A stretch of DNA of 64,000 nt from Croceicoccus marinus (GTDB lineage Bacteria; Pseudomonadota; Alphaproteobacteria; Sphingomonadales; Sphingomonadaceae). Shown here in pieces: positions 30,395 to 37,157 of the stretch. Location: positions 2,195,501-2,259,500 of the forward strand of contig NZ_CP019602.1 in assembly GCF_001661675.2 (NCBI RefSeq), given 5' to 3'. Positions within the stretch are counted from its first letter, which is position 1. Each line of letters begins with the position of its first letter. The notes beneath the pieces are model-generated. The model was not told the DNA's origin, ran no database searches, and worked only from the letters and a program-made list of their open reading frames with translations. The translations under genes and the position numbers were made by a program.

Positions 30395-30476
30395 CCCCGC
30401 GCGAGCGGCAAAGTGCGCCCCGCGCGAGCGGCAAAGTGCGCCCCGCGCGAGCGGCAAAGTGCGCCCCGGCGAGCGG
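30395..30476. repeat. 23-bp tandem repeat, three full copies and a partial fourth
   Basis: The unit begins CCCCGCGCGAGCGGCAAAG and recurs at 30395, 30418 and 30441 with no change, then degenerates at 30464. It lies in the 304-base gap between the helicase leader and the methyltransferase 3' end. The copies touch with no spacers, so this is not a CRISPR. Confidence 0.85.
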
Positions 30477-30519
30477 TCACATTTGCCCGGCGCCTGCAGC
30501 CAAACCGTCACCCCGGCTT

Positions 30520-32016
30520 TCAGCAGGCCGCTTGCAGTCCTTCGTTGATCGCGCGTTCCGCGGCAGGAAGCGCCAGCCACGGATCGTCCGCCCGCTCCGC
30601 GGCCACCGGCATGGGATTGGCCGCGACCGCCTCGACAAGCGCATTGCGCCGCGCCCGTTCGGGCAGGGCCGCGGAGGCGTCCCAGTCCCACGCATCGCCC
30701 GCGGCGGTGTGGTGCAGCCAGCCAAGTTCGCGCACGCGCCGCGCCAGCGTTTCGGTGTCGTCCGCCTTCGCCAGCAGCCGCTCGCGCCAGTCGGCCAGCC
30801 GGCAGAACGCGAAGCTGCCCCCGCCTCGCCAGCCGACCCGGCGCGAGATGCCCACGCCGTCGCCGGCGATGACGCGCTTCATCCTCTCGCGCGCGATCGA
30901 GCCGGCGTAATCCATCTGCTCGATACCGATCCAGCGGCGGCCGAGCTTGTGCGCGGCGGCGCATGTGCTGCCCGATCCGGCGAAGAAATCGAGCACGATG
31001 TCGCCCGAATCGCTCGACGCCTCGATGATGCGCTTCAGCAGCGCTTCGGATTTCTGCCCCTTCACATCCGCACTGCCCAGCAGCTTCGACACGCTCTCTC
31101 CCGCATAGGAGGTGATCGCGACCGAATTCAGCCGGTCATAGGCGCTGGCGTTCCACACGTCCTCGACCGGATAGCGGACAGGCAGGCCGATGGTCTGCGC
31201 GGCCTTCATCACGCGGCGCACCGCTGTCCTGGCGAGCCCTTCGCCTTCCAGCATGGCTGTCAACTCGGCCGCCTCGGCCGGTTTGAAGCGCGGGGCGAAA
31301 TCGTCGGGTCCCAGATAGGCCTTGTTGAACTTCATCCTTTGCGCATCGCGGCTGTAAAACAGGATCGTGTCATGGTTGCGGATGAAATTGCGCGCCCGCG
31401 TCTTGAAGCCCGACAGCCAGCCGATGCGCCAGATGATCTCGCGCTGGAAATTGGACGGGCCGAACACCTCGTCCATCAGCACCTTCAGATAATGCGCCTC
31501 GTTATAGTCGATGTTCACATAGATGCTGCCGTCGGGTGCCAGCAGGTCGCGCGCGAACAGCAGCCGGTCGCGCATGAAGCCCAGCCAGTCGGCCCGCGTG
31601 AACCGGTCGTGATAGGCAAAACCGCCGCTGGCCGTATTATAGGGCGGATCGATATAGATCAGCGCGACCCGCCCGCGATAGCGGCGGCGCAAGGTCGCCA
31701 GCACCTGCAGGTTCTCACCCTGGATCAGCAGATTGTCGTGCAGCGTCAGTTCGCTGCAGGGGGCGTGGTCGGGGCTACCATCCCAGCGCTCGAACCCGGT
31801 CAGGAGCTTGGGAGCGAGCAGCCGCGCCACATCTTCGGGCTGGCTTGCCGGATCGCGGTACAGGCTGCGGCCCGGTCCGCTTCCCATGCCGCCTTCCAGC
31901 CACGATCCGCGCCCCGGCCATTCGAGCGAGACGCCTCCGCCGCGCGCCGCCGCCGGGGCGGGCAGGTCGGCCAGGAAAGCCGCCGTTTCGTCCTGCTGAT
32001 GCGCTGCCTGCTGCAT
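30520..32016 (-). CDS. Site-specific DNA methyltransferase, beta class, without a restriction partner
   Basis: 498 residues. The catalytic DPPY motif (LIYIDPPYNTASGG) comes before the SAM-binding motif (VLDFFAGSGSTCAAA), the order of beta-class N6-adenine or N4-cytosine methyltransferases and of type III Mod subunits. NVDYNEAHYLK-like and KGQKSEALLKRIIEA segments also fit. About 110 residues precede DPPY and 130 follow motif I, longer than CcrM. No restriction, Res or specificity gene adjoins it, and its base composition matches the core. An epigenetic or housekeeping role is possible. Confidence 0.88.
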   Translation of the reverse strand: MQQAAHQQDETAAFLADLPAPAAARGGGVSLEWPGRGSWLEGGMGSGPGRSLYRDPASQPEDVARLLAPKLLTGFERWDGSPDHAPCSELTLHDNLLIQGENLQVLATLRRRYRGRVALIYIDPPYNTASGGFAYHDRFTRADWLGFMRDRLLFARDLLAPDGSIYVNIDYNEAHYLKVLMDEVFGPSNFQREIIWRIGWLSGFKTRARNFIRNHDTILFYSRDAQRMKFNKAYLGPDDFAPRFKPAEAAELTAMLEGEGLARTAVRRVMKAAQTIGLPVRYPVEDVWNASAYDRLNSVAITSYAGESVSKLLGSADVKGQKSEALLKRIIEASSDSGDIVLDFFAGSGSTCAAAHKLGRRWIGIEQMDYAGSIARERMKRVIAGDGVGISRRVGWRGGGSFAFCRLADWRERLLAKADDTETLARRVRELGWLHHTAAGDAWDWDASAALPERARRNALVEAVAANPMPVAAERADDPWLALPAAERAINEGLQAAC

Positions 32017-32147
32017 GGCCCATGGGTGGCCTTGGCGGCACCGCCGGTCAAGCGAGCGACGGCACTTGCCCCCACCGCCCGGAATGTCCCGAATTCTTAA
32101 TCATTGCGCGGCAAGATGGCACCAGACCAACGTGAAGGAGAACCGCT

Positions 32148-32252
32148 ATGATTACTGCAATGGCCATGCTCGGCACCGGCGTCAGCTTTGTCGCTTCCAT
32201 CTGGGCGACGAAGCAGATCGCCGCTCGCGACACGGTGAAGGCTGCTGCCTGA
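32148..32252 (+). CDS. 34-residue putative membrane microprotein
   Basis: The ATG at 32148 is preceded by GAAGGAG (32134-32140) at good spacing. The product has one hydrophobic helix (AMLGTGVSFVASIWA) and a short charged tail TKQIAARDTVKAAA. There is no recognised family. It stands alone, divergent from the methyltransferase and convergent with the patatin gene. The strong ribosome site and clean layout support a real gene. Confidence 0.6.
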   Translation: MITAMAMLGTGVSFVASIWATKQIAARDTVKAAA

Positions 32253-32309
32253 CCGATCTTGGGGCGCCGGGCCCCGGCCCGGCGGCCCGCTATCTGCCCC
32301 GCTGCCCGA

Positions 32310-33341
32310 TCAGGAAGGGCCGTAGCGGTCGGTCAGATCGACCGTGCTGACTTTCCCCAGCTTGCGCCCCCGCTTGCGCAGCCAATCCTTTGCCGATCGC
32401 CGCCCCGCGCAATGCAGCGTGATCAGCATGCGCCATACCGGCAGCATTTTCGTATCCGGATCCATGCCCGCCAGCAGCGCCTGGTCGTGGATCTCGTGGA
32501 TGCGCAGCCGCTGCAGACTGCCCAGCAGCCCGCCCGAAGGCACCAGCGGCAGAACGGCCTTTTGCATCAAGTCCAGCCCGCGCAGTTCCTTGACCAGCGT
32601 CTGGTTGAAGCCCAGCTCGGTGATGCGATTCGCGATGCCCGTGGTGGTATGCGGCGTGGCGTCGCGAGTGATCGGGTTGATCGTCACCAGCAGCAGATCG
32701 TCGTTCGGACTGTCCTGCACCAAGGGCATGATCGGCGGATTGGCGCTGTATCCGCCGTCCCAATAATCGGCGCCATTGATCGAGACCGGCGGAAACAGCA
32801 GCGGAAGGCAGGCCGAGGCAAGCAGCGCATCGACCGACAGATCGTCGTTGCGGAAGATATGCGCGCCGCCGGTGCGCGCATTGGTGGCCGACACGAAGAT
32901 CAGCGGCGCATCGGCCGACCGGATCGCCTCGAAGTCCACGAATTCCTCGATCAGGCGGCGCAATATGTCCTGCGCGGGCCGCCCCATCTGGGGCGAGGTG
33001 GGCAGCGAGATGTCCTTGAAGACCGCGCCCCACCATTCGCTCATCGCCTCGAAGGCAAATGGAAACGCCTCGGCCATGGGCAGCAGCGGCCCCGCCTCGC
33101 GGCCCGATCGGTTGAGCGCCTTCCAGAACGCCCAGAGCTTCTTTCCCGCCATTTCGCGGCCGCCCTGCGCCAACCCCGAGGCCAGCACCGCGGCATTCAG
33201 CGCACCCGCGCTTGCGCCGCTGACGGCGCCGATGTCGATGTCGGGCTGCTCAAGCAGGAAATCGAGCACGCCCCAGGTGAAGGCGCCATGGGCGCCGCCG
33301 CCCTGAAGCGCCACGTCGAGTTTATGGACTGGTTGTGGCAA
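32310..33341 (-). CDS. Patatin-like phospholipase
   Basis: 343 residues. The oxyanion motif GGGAHGAF is near residues 14-21, the nucleophile serine is in GASAGALNAA (G-x-S-x-G), and the catalytic Asp is in DGGYSANPP. These are the complete patatin Ser-Asp dyad marks. There is no signal peptide, so it is a cytoplasmic or membrane-associated lipid acyl hydrolase. Related sphingomonad proteins are single-domain like this one. The substrate is unknown. Confidence 0.92.
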   Translation of the reverse strand: MPQPVHKLDVALQGGGAHGAFTWGVLDFLLEQPDIDIGAVSGASAGALNAAVLASGLAQGGREMAGKKLWAFWKALNRSGREAGPLLPMAEAFPFAFEAMSEWWGAVFKDISLPTSPQMGRPAQDILRRLIEEFVDFEAIRSADAPLIFVSATNARTGGAHIFRNDDLSVDALLASACLPLLFPPVSINGADYWDGGYSANPPIMPLVQDSPNDDLLLVTINPITRDATPHTTTGIANRITELGFNQTLVKELRGLDLMQKAVLPLVPSGGLLGSLQRLRIHEIHDQALLAGMDPDTKMLPVWRMLITLHCAGRRSAKDWLRKRGRKLGKVSTVDLTDRYGPS

Positions 33342-33409
33342 GGCTGGCTCCGTTTTATGCTGCAGTGCAACATAGGCGTCCGCGCCCTGCCTTTCAATCG
33401 GCAGATCGT

Positions 33410-34468
33410 TCAGGCGACGATCGCCTCCAGCACCGCAAGCGTCCCCGCCCCCGCGTCGAGGCGCACCCTTGCCCCGGACGGCAGGCTCACCTGGCCCGCG
33501 ACATGGCCGATATTGGCCCCGATGCAGGCGGGCACGCCCAGGGCTCCAAGATGATGGCGCATGACATCGGCGACCGACACCCCGTCGGCATCATCGGGCG
33601 AACAATTGGTGCATTGGCCAAAGACAACACCCGCCGCCTTGCCCAGCATGCCGGATAGCGCCAGCTGGCTCATCATCCGGTCGATCCGGTAGGGCGCCTC
33701 GCCCACGTCCTCGAGGAACAGCACGGCCCCGGTCATGTCGGGCATCCATGGCGTTCCGACCAGCGCCGACAGCACCGACAGATTGCCGCCGAGCAGTGGG
33801 CCTTCCACTACGCCGGGCGTCAGCACCTCATACGCAGGGTCGGGCCAGCCGGTGTGGCGGCGCAGTTCCAGCACCGGCCCCGCCCCGGCAAAGGCCAGCC
33901 ACCAGAAACTGTTCCAGCTATCGGCCGGCCAGCGGCCCCCGGCATTGGGCGCGTGCAGCGTGGGAAATCCGGCCCTTTCGGCAAAGCCTAGATGCAGCGC
34001 GGTAATGTCGCTGAAGCCGATCAGCAGCTTGGGGCGGGCGCGGATCAGATCCCAGTCTAGCAGCGGCAGGATACGCGCGCTTCCCCATCCACCCCGCACC
34101 GCGAACAGCGCCCGGATGGCGGGATCGGCGTACATCGCGTTGATGTCGGCGGCGCGCTGCTCGTCGGTGCCGGCCAAATATCCCTCGACCGCGCCGACAT
34201 TGGATCCAAGCAGGGGCACCAACCCCATCGCCCGGACCGTCGCCGCGACCTCGTCGATACGCGAGGGGTCGTCCAGCGGACTGGCCGGTTCGACCAGACC
34301 CACGGTGTCGCCCATGCGCAATCGGGGCGGCAAAGGCCGCCGGCGCGCAGCCGCGGCAGGTGCGGCGATGACGCCAGCGCCTGCCATTGCCCCAGCCAGG
34401 GCCAGTCCCTGCGCTGTTTTCAAGATGGTGCGGCGGTTCGCCCTTGCCACGTTTCCCTGCATCGCCAA
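33410..34468 (-). CDS. LD-carboxypeptidase, S66 family, with Tat signal
   Basis: 352 residues. The N-terminus NRRTILKTAQGLALAGAMA is a twin-arginine signal, so a periplasmic place by the Tat system is inferred. The S66 fold is shown by MGDTVGLVEPASP, AVRGGWGSARILP, the LIGFSDITALHLG block that carries the family serine nucleophile, and the late GHVAGQVSLPSG segment with the His. Members trim the terminal D-Ala of tetrapeptides or cleave microcin-like substrates. It is the last core gene before the accessory region. Confidence 0.9.
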   Translation of the reverse strand: MAMQGNVARANRRTILKTAQGLALAGAMAGAGVIAAPAAAARRRPLPPRLRMGDTVGLVEPASPLDDPSRIDEVAATVRAMGLVPLLGSNVGAVEGYLAGTDEQRAADINAMYADPAIRALFAVRGGWGSARILPLLDWDLIRARPKLLIGFSDITALHLGFAERAGFPTLHAPNAGGRWPADSWNSFWWLAFAGAGPVLELRRHTGWPDPAYEVLTPGVVEGPLLGGNLSVLSALVGTPWMPDMTGAVLFLEDVGEAPYRIDRMMSQLALSGMLGKAAGVVFGQCTNCSPDDADGVSVADVMRHHLGALGVPACIGANIGHVAGQVSLPSGARVRLDAGAGTLAVLEAIVA

Positions 34469-34590
34469 GCCCTAGCACCAGCCTCGCCGGCGAAGGAAGC
34501 GCCTGCCTGCGTATCGGATCGTGAAATTTGACCCGGCCCCCGGGCCGTTCCGCCGGTAACCGCCAGCGCAAGGCTTGTTACCAAGTCCTG

Positions 34591-34615
34591 GAAAGAATGG
34601 TGCCGCTTGCAGGGA
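34591..34615. repeat. Degenerate att-like copy of the tRNA-Thr 3' end
   Basis: About 20 of 25 bases match the start of the 53-bp repeat found at 35590 and 49408; the core GGTGCCGCTT is unchanged. It sits exactly at the boundary between core genes and the accessory region, so it may be the outer scar of an earlier insertion. Confidence 0.5.
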
Positions 34616-34662
34616 TCAAGGCGCAATATCGTTAGCAATCGAATGACGGCTGCGACGCTCGG

Positions 34663-34887
34663 TCAGTCGTCGCATTGGTCAAGGCGTTCACGCTCGGAAG
34701 ATATAGATGGTGGAGTTCCGGTTCCGTTCGAAACTATAGCGTTAGCCAACCGATCCAGTTCGTCGGCAATCTCATCCCAGCGGCGGGCGAGCATGAGATG
34801 CCGGGCTGCGACCTCCGGCAGTTTTGCGTCTACGGCAGCCTGACGTTCATCTGCGGCGTTTTTTCTATAGTCTCGCGAATAGCTCAC
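34663..34887 (-). CDS. Small protein paired with response regulator, copy A
   Basis: 74 residues, charged and helical (DYRKNAADERQAA, AARHLMLARRWDEIADEL), with no signal peptide or membrane segment. It begins 8 bases after the response regulator stop on the same strand, so it is probably co-transcribed and may be its output partner. The copy at 36277 shares all of the first 47 residues but one (V/L at residue 19); the tails differ. I recognise no named family, though similar short helical proteins occur in alphaproteobacteria. Confidence 0.7.
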   Translation of the reverse strand: MSYSRDYRKNAADERQAAVDAKLPEVAARHLMLARRWDEIADELDRLANAIVSNGTGTPPSISSERERLDQCDD

Positions 34888-34895
34888 GCCAGCAT

Positions 34896-35300
34896 CTACC
34901 CCACCGACTCCCGACCGGTCGCAAATCGGTGCAAAAGAGCTAGCAATTCGGCTCGGCTGAAAGGCTTGGTGACATAGACGTCAGCGCCAGCAAGCAGGCA
35001 ACTCCGCTCGTCATATTCGTCGTTCAACACGGTGACTGCGATGATCGGAATGGCAATAAGTTCGGGCCGGCGACGCAAGAGTGCAATCAGTTTCAGTCCG
35101 TCTATGTGAGGTAGGCGGATATCTATGATCGCAACGTCGGGCAGATGATGCAGCATTGCGGCTTCGGCCTTGCGCGGATCGAGCACGCCGACCACCTGAT
35201 GTCCGGCCTGGTTGATCCACGCGGCGAACAGCTTCTGATGGAGCGGTTCATCCTCGACCAGCAAGACACGCAATTTGCTGTTTCCCCAATCAATCTCCAT
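34896..35300 (-). CDS. Single-domain response regulator, copy A
   Basis: 134 residues and only a receiver (REC) domain, like CheY or DivK. The acidic pocket is E16/D17 (LLVEDEPLH), the phosphoacceptor is D60 (IIDIRLPH), with T90 (IAVTVLND) and K112 (VTKPFSR). There is no DNA-binding domain. The protein differs from copy B at only residues 50 and 56. No kinase is nearby, so input must come from elsewhere. The small gene downstream is a candidate partner. Confidence 0.88.
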   Translation of the reverse strand: MEIDWGNSKLRVLLVEDEPLHQKLFAAWINQAGHQVVGVLDPRKAEAAMLHHLPDVAIIDIRLPHIDGLKLIALLRRRPELIAIPIIAVTVLNDEYDERSCLLAGADVYVTKPFSRAELLALLHRFATGRESVG

Positions 35301-35331
35301 TGATCATCAAGTGGTTACAACGATGACCGCG

Positions 35332-35541
35332 TCAAGCGGATTGAGACAAAAGCCCCCTTGACCAGAGTTCGTTAACGAAATTTGTCATCTTCCTGGCGAT
35401 CAGGCAAAGCCCTGTGCGCTTCCACGAGATCAGCTGGATACGGTCGGTTGGCTTGGCCCGAAACGCCTCGATCACGCCGGATTCGATGCCGGAAAACGCG
35501 TCCAGCCACCCCCGAACGAACCCACAGCAAGGCTCATTCAC
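35332..35541 (-). pseudogene. Probable IS66-family Orf2 (TnpB) fragment
   Basis: The 69-codon frame contains FRAKPTDRIQLISWKRTG followed by LCLIARKM. This resembles the R-DRIK-WWDGTGLCL-AKRLE core of IS66 TnpB proteins. The usual start and remaining transposase genes are missing and the WDG motif is changed. The last 30 codons recur in copy B at 36934. The family assignment is from recalled motifs only. Confidence 0.4.
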
Positions 35542-35589
35542 CGGCGACCTCCGGCGGAGGTGCCGACGAAAGGGTTATTGCGATGTTCC

Positions 35590-35642
35590 GAGAAGGATGG
35601 TGCCGCTTACAGGACTCGAACCTGTGACCCCCGCATTACGAA
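35590..35642. repeat. attL: 53-bp direct repeat of the tRNA-Thr 3' half
   Basis: It is identical over 53 bases to 49408-49460, which contains the T-arm, variable region, anticodon loop side and CCA end of tRNA-Thr(CGT). After 35642 the sequence no longer follows the tRNA, so this copy is a non-functional fragment, as left by tRNA-targeted integration. Confidence 0.88.
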
Positions 35643-35794
35643 ACCGGGTCACCGCTACTGAAAATCTATTTTCTGTCAATATCTTAGATAGTCCTAGGGG
35701 AGACCGGTCGGAAATCACCCAGCGATCACCCAAAGTGCATAGAGCAAGCGGCCTAGCAGTGTCCTTGGGAAAGCACTTTCATAGGATATAACCC

Positions 35795-36149
35795 TCAATT
35801 GCGACCCGCCCCATACCCTTTGCCAACGCGTCTGGCACGATCTTCTGGCCCTGAACGAGTTTGCATCCTAGCTGATTGCCTGGTCGGCCGCTCGGGCACC
35901 TTGAACTGGGGCTCGGCCGAGCCAGCACGCAGGTACTTGCGGATCGTATTGCGTGACAGTCCCGTGCGTCTCGCAATCTCGCGGATCGAAAGCTGGTCTC
36001 GATGATGCCAGCGCCGGATTGCGCTCAATAACGCCATGTCCAACACTCCATGATCCCCCGCTCGCCAAAGCCAGGGGTGAGTTCAACATGGGTCAGTTCT
36101 CAATGGAAATTATTACCGCACCCGGGTCACTTCTCAGCGGAAATCAACA
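35795..36149 (-). mobile_element. IS21-family remnant: terminal repeats and IstA N-terminus
   Basis: On the minus strand the element end begins TGTTGATTTCCGCTGAG at 36149. Two related repeats follow (GCTGAGAAGTGACCC and ATTGAGAACTGACCC), the multiple-repeat pattern of IS21 ends. About 80 bases later comes the IstA start: LSIREIARRTGLSRNTIRKYL is the IS21 transposase helix-turn-helix. Similarity stops after about 50 codons, and neither the DDE core nor istB is present. The element is dead. Confidence 0.8.
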
Positions 36150-36276
36150 GACTGGAGCCAAATTTAGGATAAACGGTCAGGAGCCGTAAAGGCCGACATG
36201 GTGCGAGCGAACGAATGCTGAGGCACTAGATCTTCAGCAACCGAATGACGGCTGTGCGCCTCGGTTAGTCGTCGTA

Positions 36277-36489
36277 TTATTCAAGTGGTTCACCCTCGGA
36301 AGATATAGATGGTGGAGTTCCGGTTCCGTTCACGACTACAGCGTTAGACAACCGATCCAGTTCGTCGGCAATCTCATCCCAACGGCGGGCGAGCATGAGA
36401 TGCCGGGCTGCGACCTCAGGCAGTTTTGCGTCTAAGGCAGCCTGACGTTCATCTGCGGCATTTTTTCTATAGTCTCGCGAATAGCTCAT
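36277..36489 (-). CDS. Small protein paired with response regulator, copy B
   Basis: 70 residues. The first 47 residues match copy A except at residue 19; the region from residue 48 (SNAVVVNG) and the last 6 residues differ, and it ends four residues sooner. It follows the copy B response regulator by 8 bases. Function unknown. Confidence 0.7.
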   Translation of the reverse strand: MSYSRDYRKNAADERQAALDAKLPEVAARHLMLARRWDEIADELDRLSNAVVVNGTGTPPSISSEGEPLE

Positions 36490-36497
36490 GCCAGCAT

Positions 36498-36902
36498 CTA
36501 CCCCACAGACTCCCGACCGGTCGCAAATCGGTGCAGAAGAGCTAGCAATTCAGCTCGGCTGAAAGGCTTGGTGACATAGACGTCAGCGCCAGCAAGCAGG
36601 CAACTTCGCTCGTCATATTCATCGTTCAGCACGGTGACTGCGATGATCGGAATGGCAATGAGTTCGGGCCGGCGACGCAAGAGTGCAATCAGTTTCAATC
36701 CGTCTATGTGAGGCAGGCGGATATCTATGATCGCAATGTCGGGCAGATGATGCATCATTGCGGCTTCGGCCTTGCGCGGATCGAGCACACCGACCACTTG
36801 ATGTCCGGCTTGGTTGATCCAAGCGGCAAACAACTTCTGGTGGAGCGGTTCATCCTCGACCAGCAAGACACGCAATTTGCTGTTCCCCCAATCAATCTCC
36901 AT
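36498..36902 (-). CDS. Single-domain response regulator, copy B
   Basis: 134 residues. It has the same REC pocket as copy A: E16/D17, phosphoacceptor D60, T90 and K112 are all kept. Replacements are Met for Leu at 50 and Ile for Val at 56. The roughly 16 other base changes are synonymous, which argues that both copies have been under protein-level selection since duplication. It probably forms an operon with the 70-residue gene downstream. Confidence 0.88.
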   Translation of the reverse strand: MEIDWGNSKLRVLLVEDEPLHQKLFAAWINQAGHQVVGVLDPRKAEAAMMHHLPDIAIIDIRLPHIDGLKLIALLRRRPELIAIPIIAVTVLNDEYDERSCLLAGADVYVTKPFSRAELLALLHRFATGRESVG

Positions 36903-36933
36903 TGATCATCAAGTGGTTACAACGATGACCGCG

Positions 36934-37030
36934 TCAAGCGGATTGAGACAAAAGCCCCCTTGGACCGAGTTCGTTAACGAAGTTTGTCATCTTCTTGGCG
37001 ATCAGACAAAGCCCCCTGCGCGTCGGCTTA
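36934..37030 (-). pseudogene. Second copy of the IS66 Orf2-like fragment
   Basis: The minus-strand frame reads RRGLCLIAKKMTNFVNEL and ends LLSQSA with a stop at 36934. It matches the end of the 35332 fragment with a few replacements. It has no start codon and is cut upstream where copy B similarity ends. Confidence 0.4.
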
Positions 37031-37157
37031 GATCCAAATGGCCGTTACTTCTCTCCTTCAGAACGCCACGTAACCGACCCAGAGCAACCATACCTCTGCC
37101 CAGATAGAAGCTTCTAACCTGGTCGCCTCGTACAGACAGCAAGCTAGGAGATTCCCA

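Larger units (their letters stand above)
34630..35415. repeat. Direct duplication, copy A (about 785 bp)
   Basis: It is nearly identical to 36235-37018 in the same orientation. It covers the small gene, the response regulator and a transposase fragment. Copy A lies outside the 53-bp att repeat and copy B inside it. Confidence 0.9.
36235..37018. repeat. Direct duplication, copy B
   Basis: Same orientation and gene content as 34630-35415. The response regulator part differs at about 18 positions in 405 bases, only two changing the protein. Copy B is inside the island. Confidence 0.9.

Noticed and set aside
30395..30476. CRISPR array
   Set aside because: Copies touch each other without spacers, and no cas gene is present.
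35600..35660. A tRNA gene at the left repeat
   Set aside because: Only the 3' half is present; the anticodon stem and 5' half are replaced by unrelated sequence, so it is an att scar.
36277..36902. Toxin-antitoxin reading of the response regulator plus small gene
   Set aside because: The first protein has a complete phosphorylation pocket and neither protein shows a toxin or antitoxin motif.
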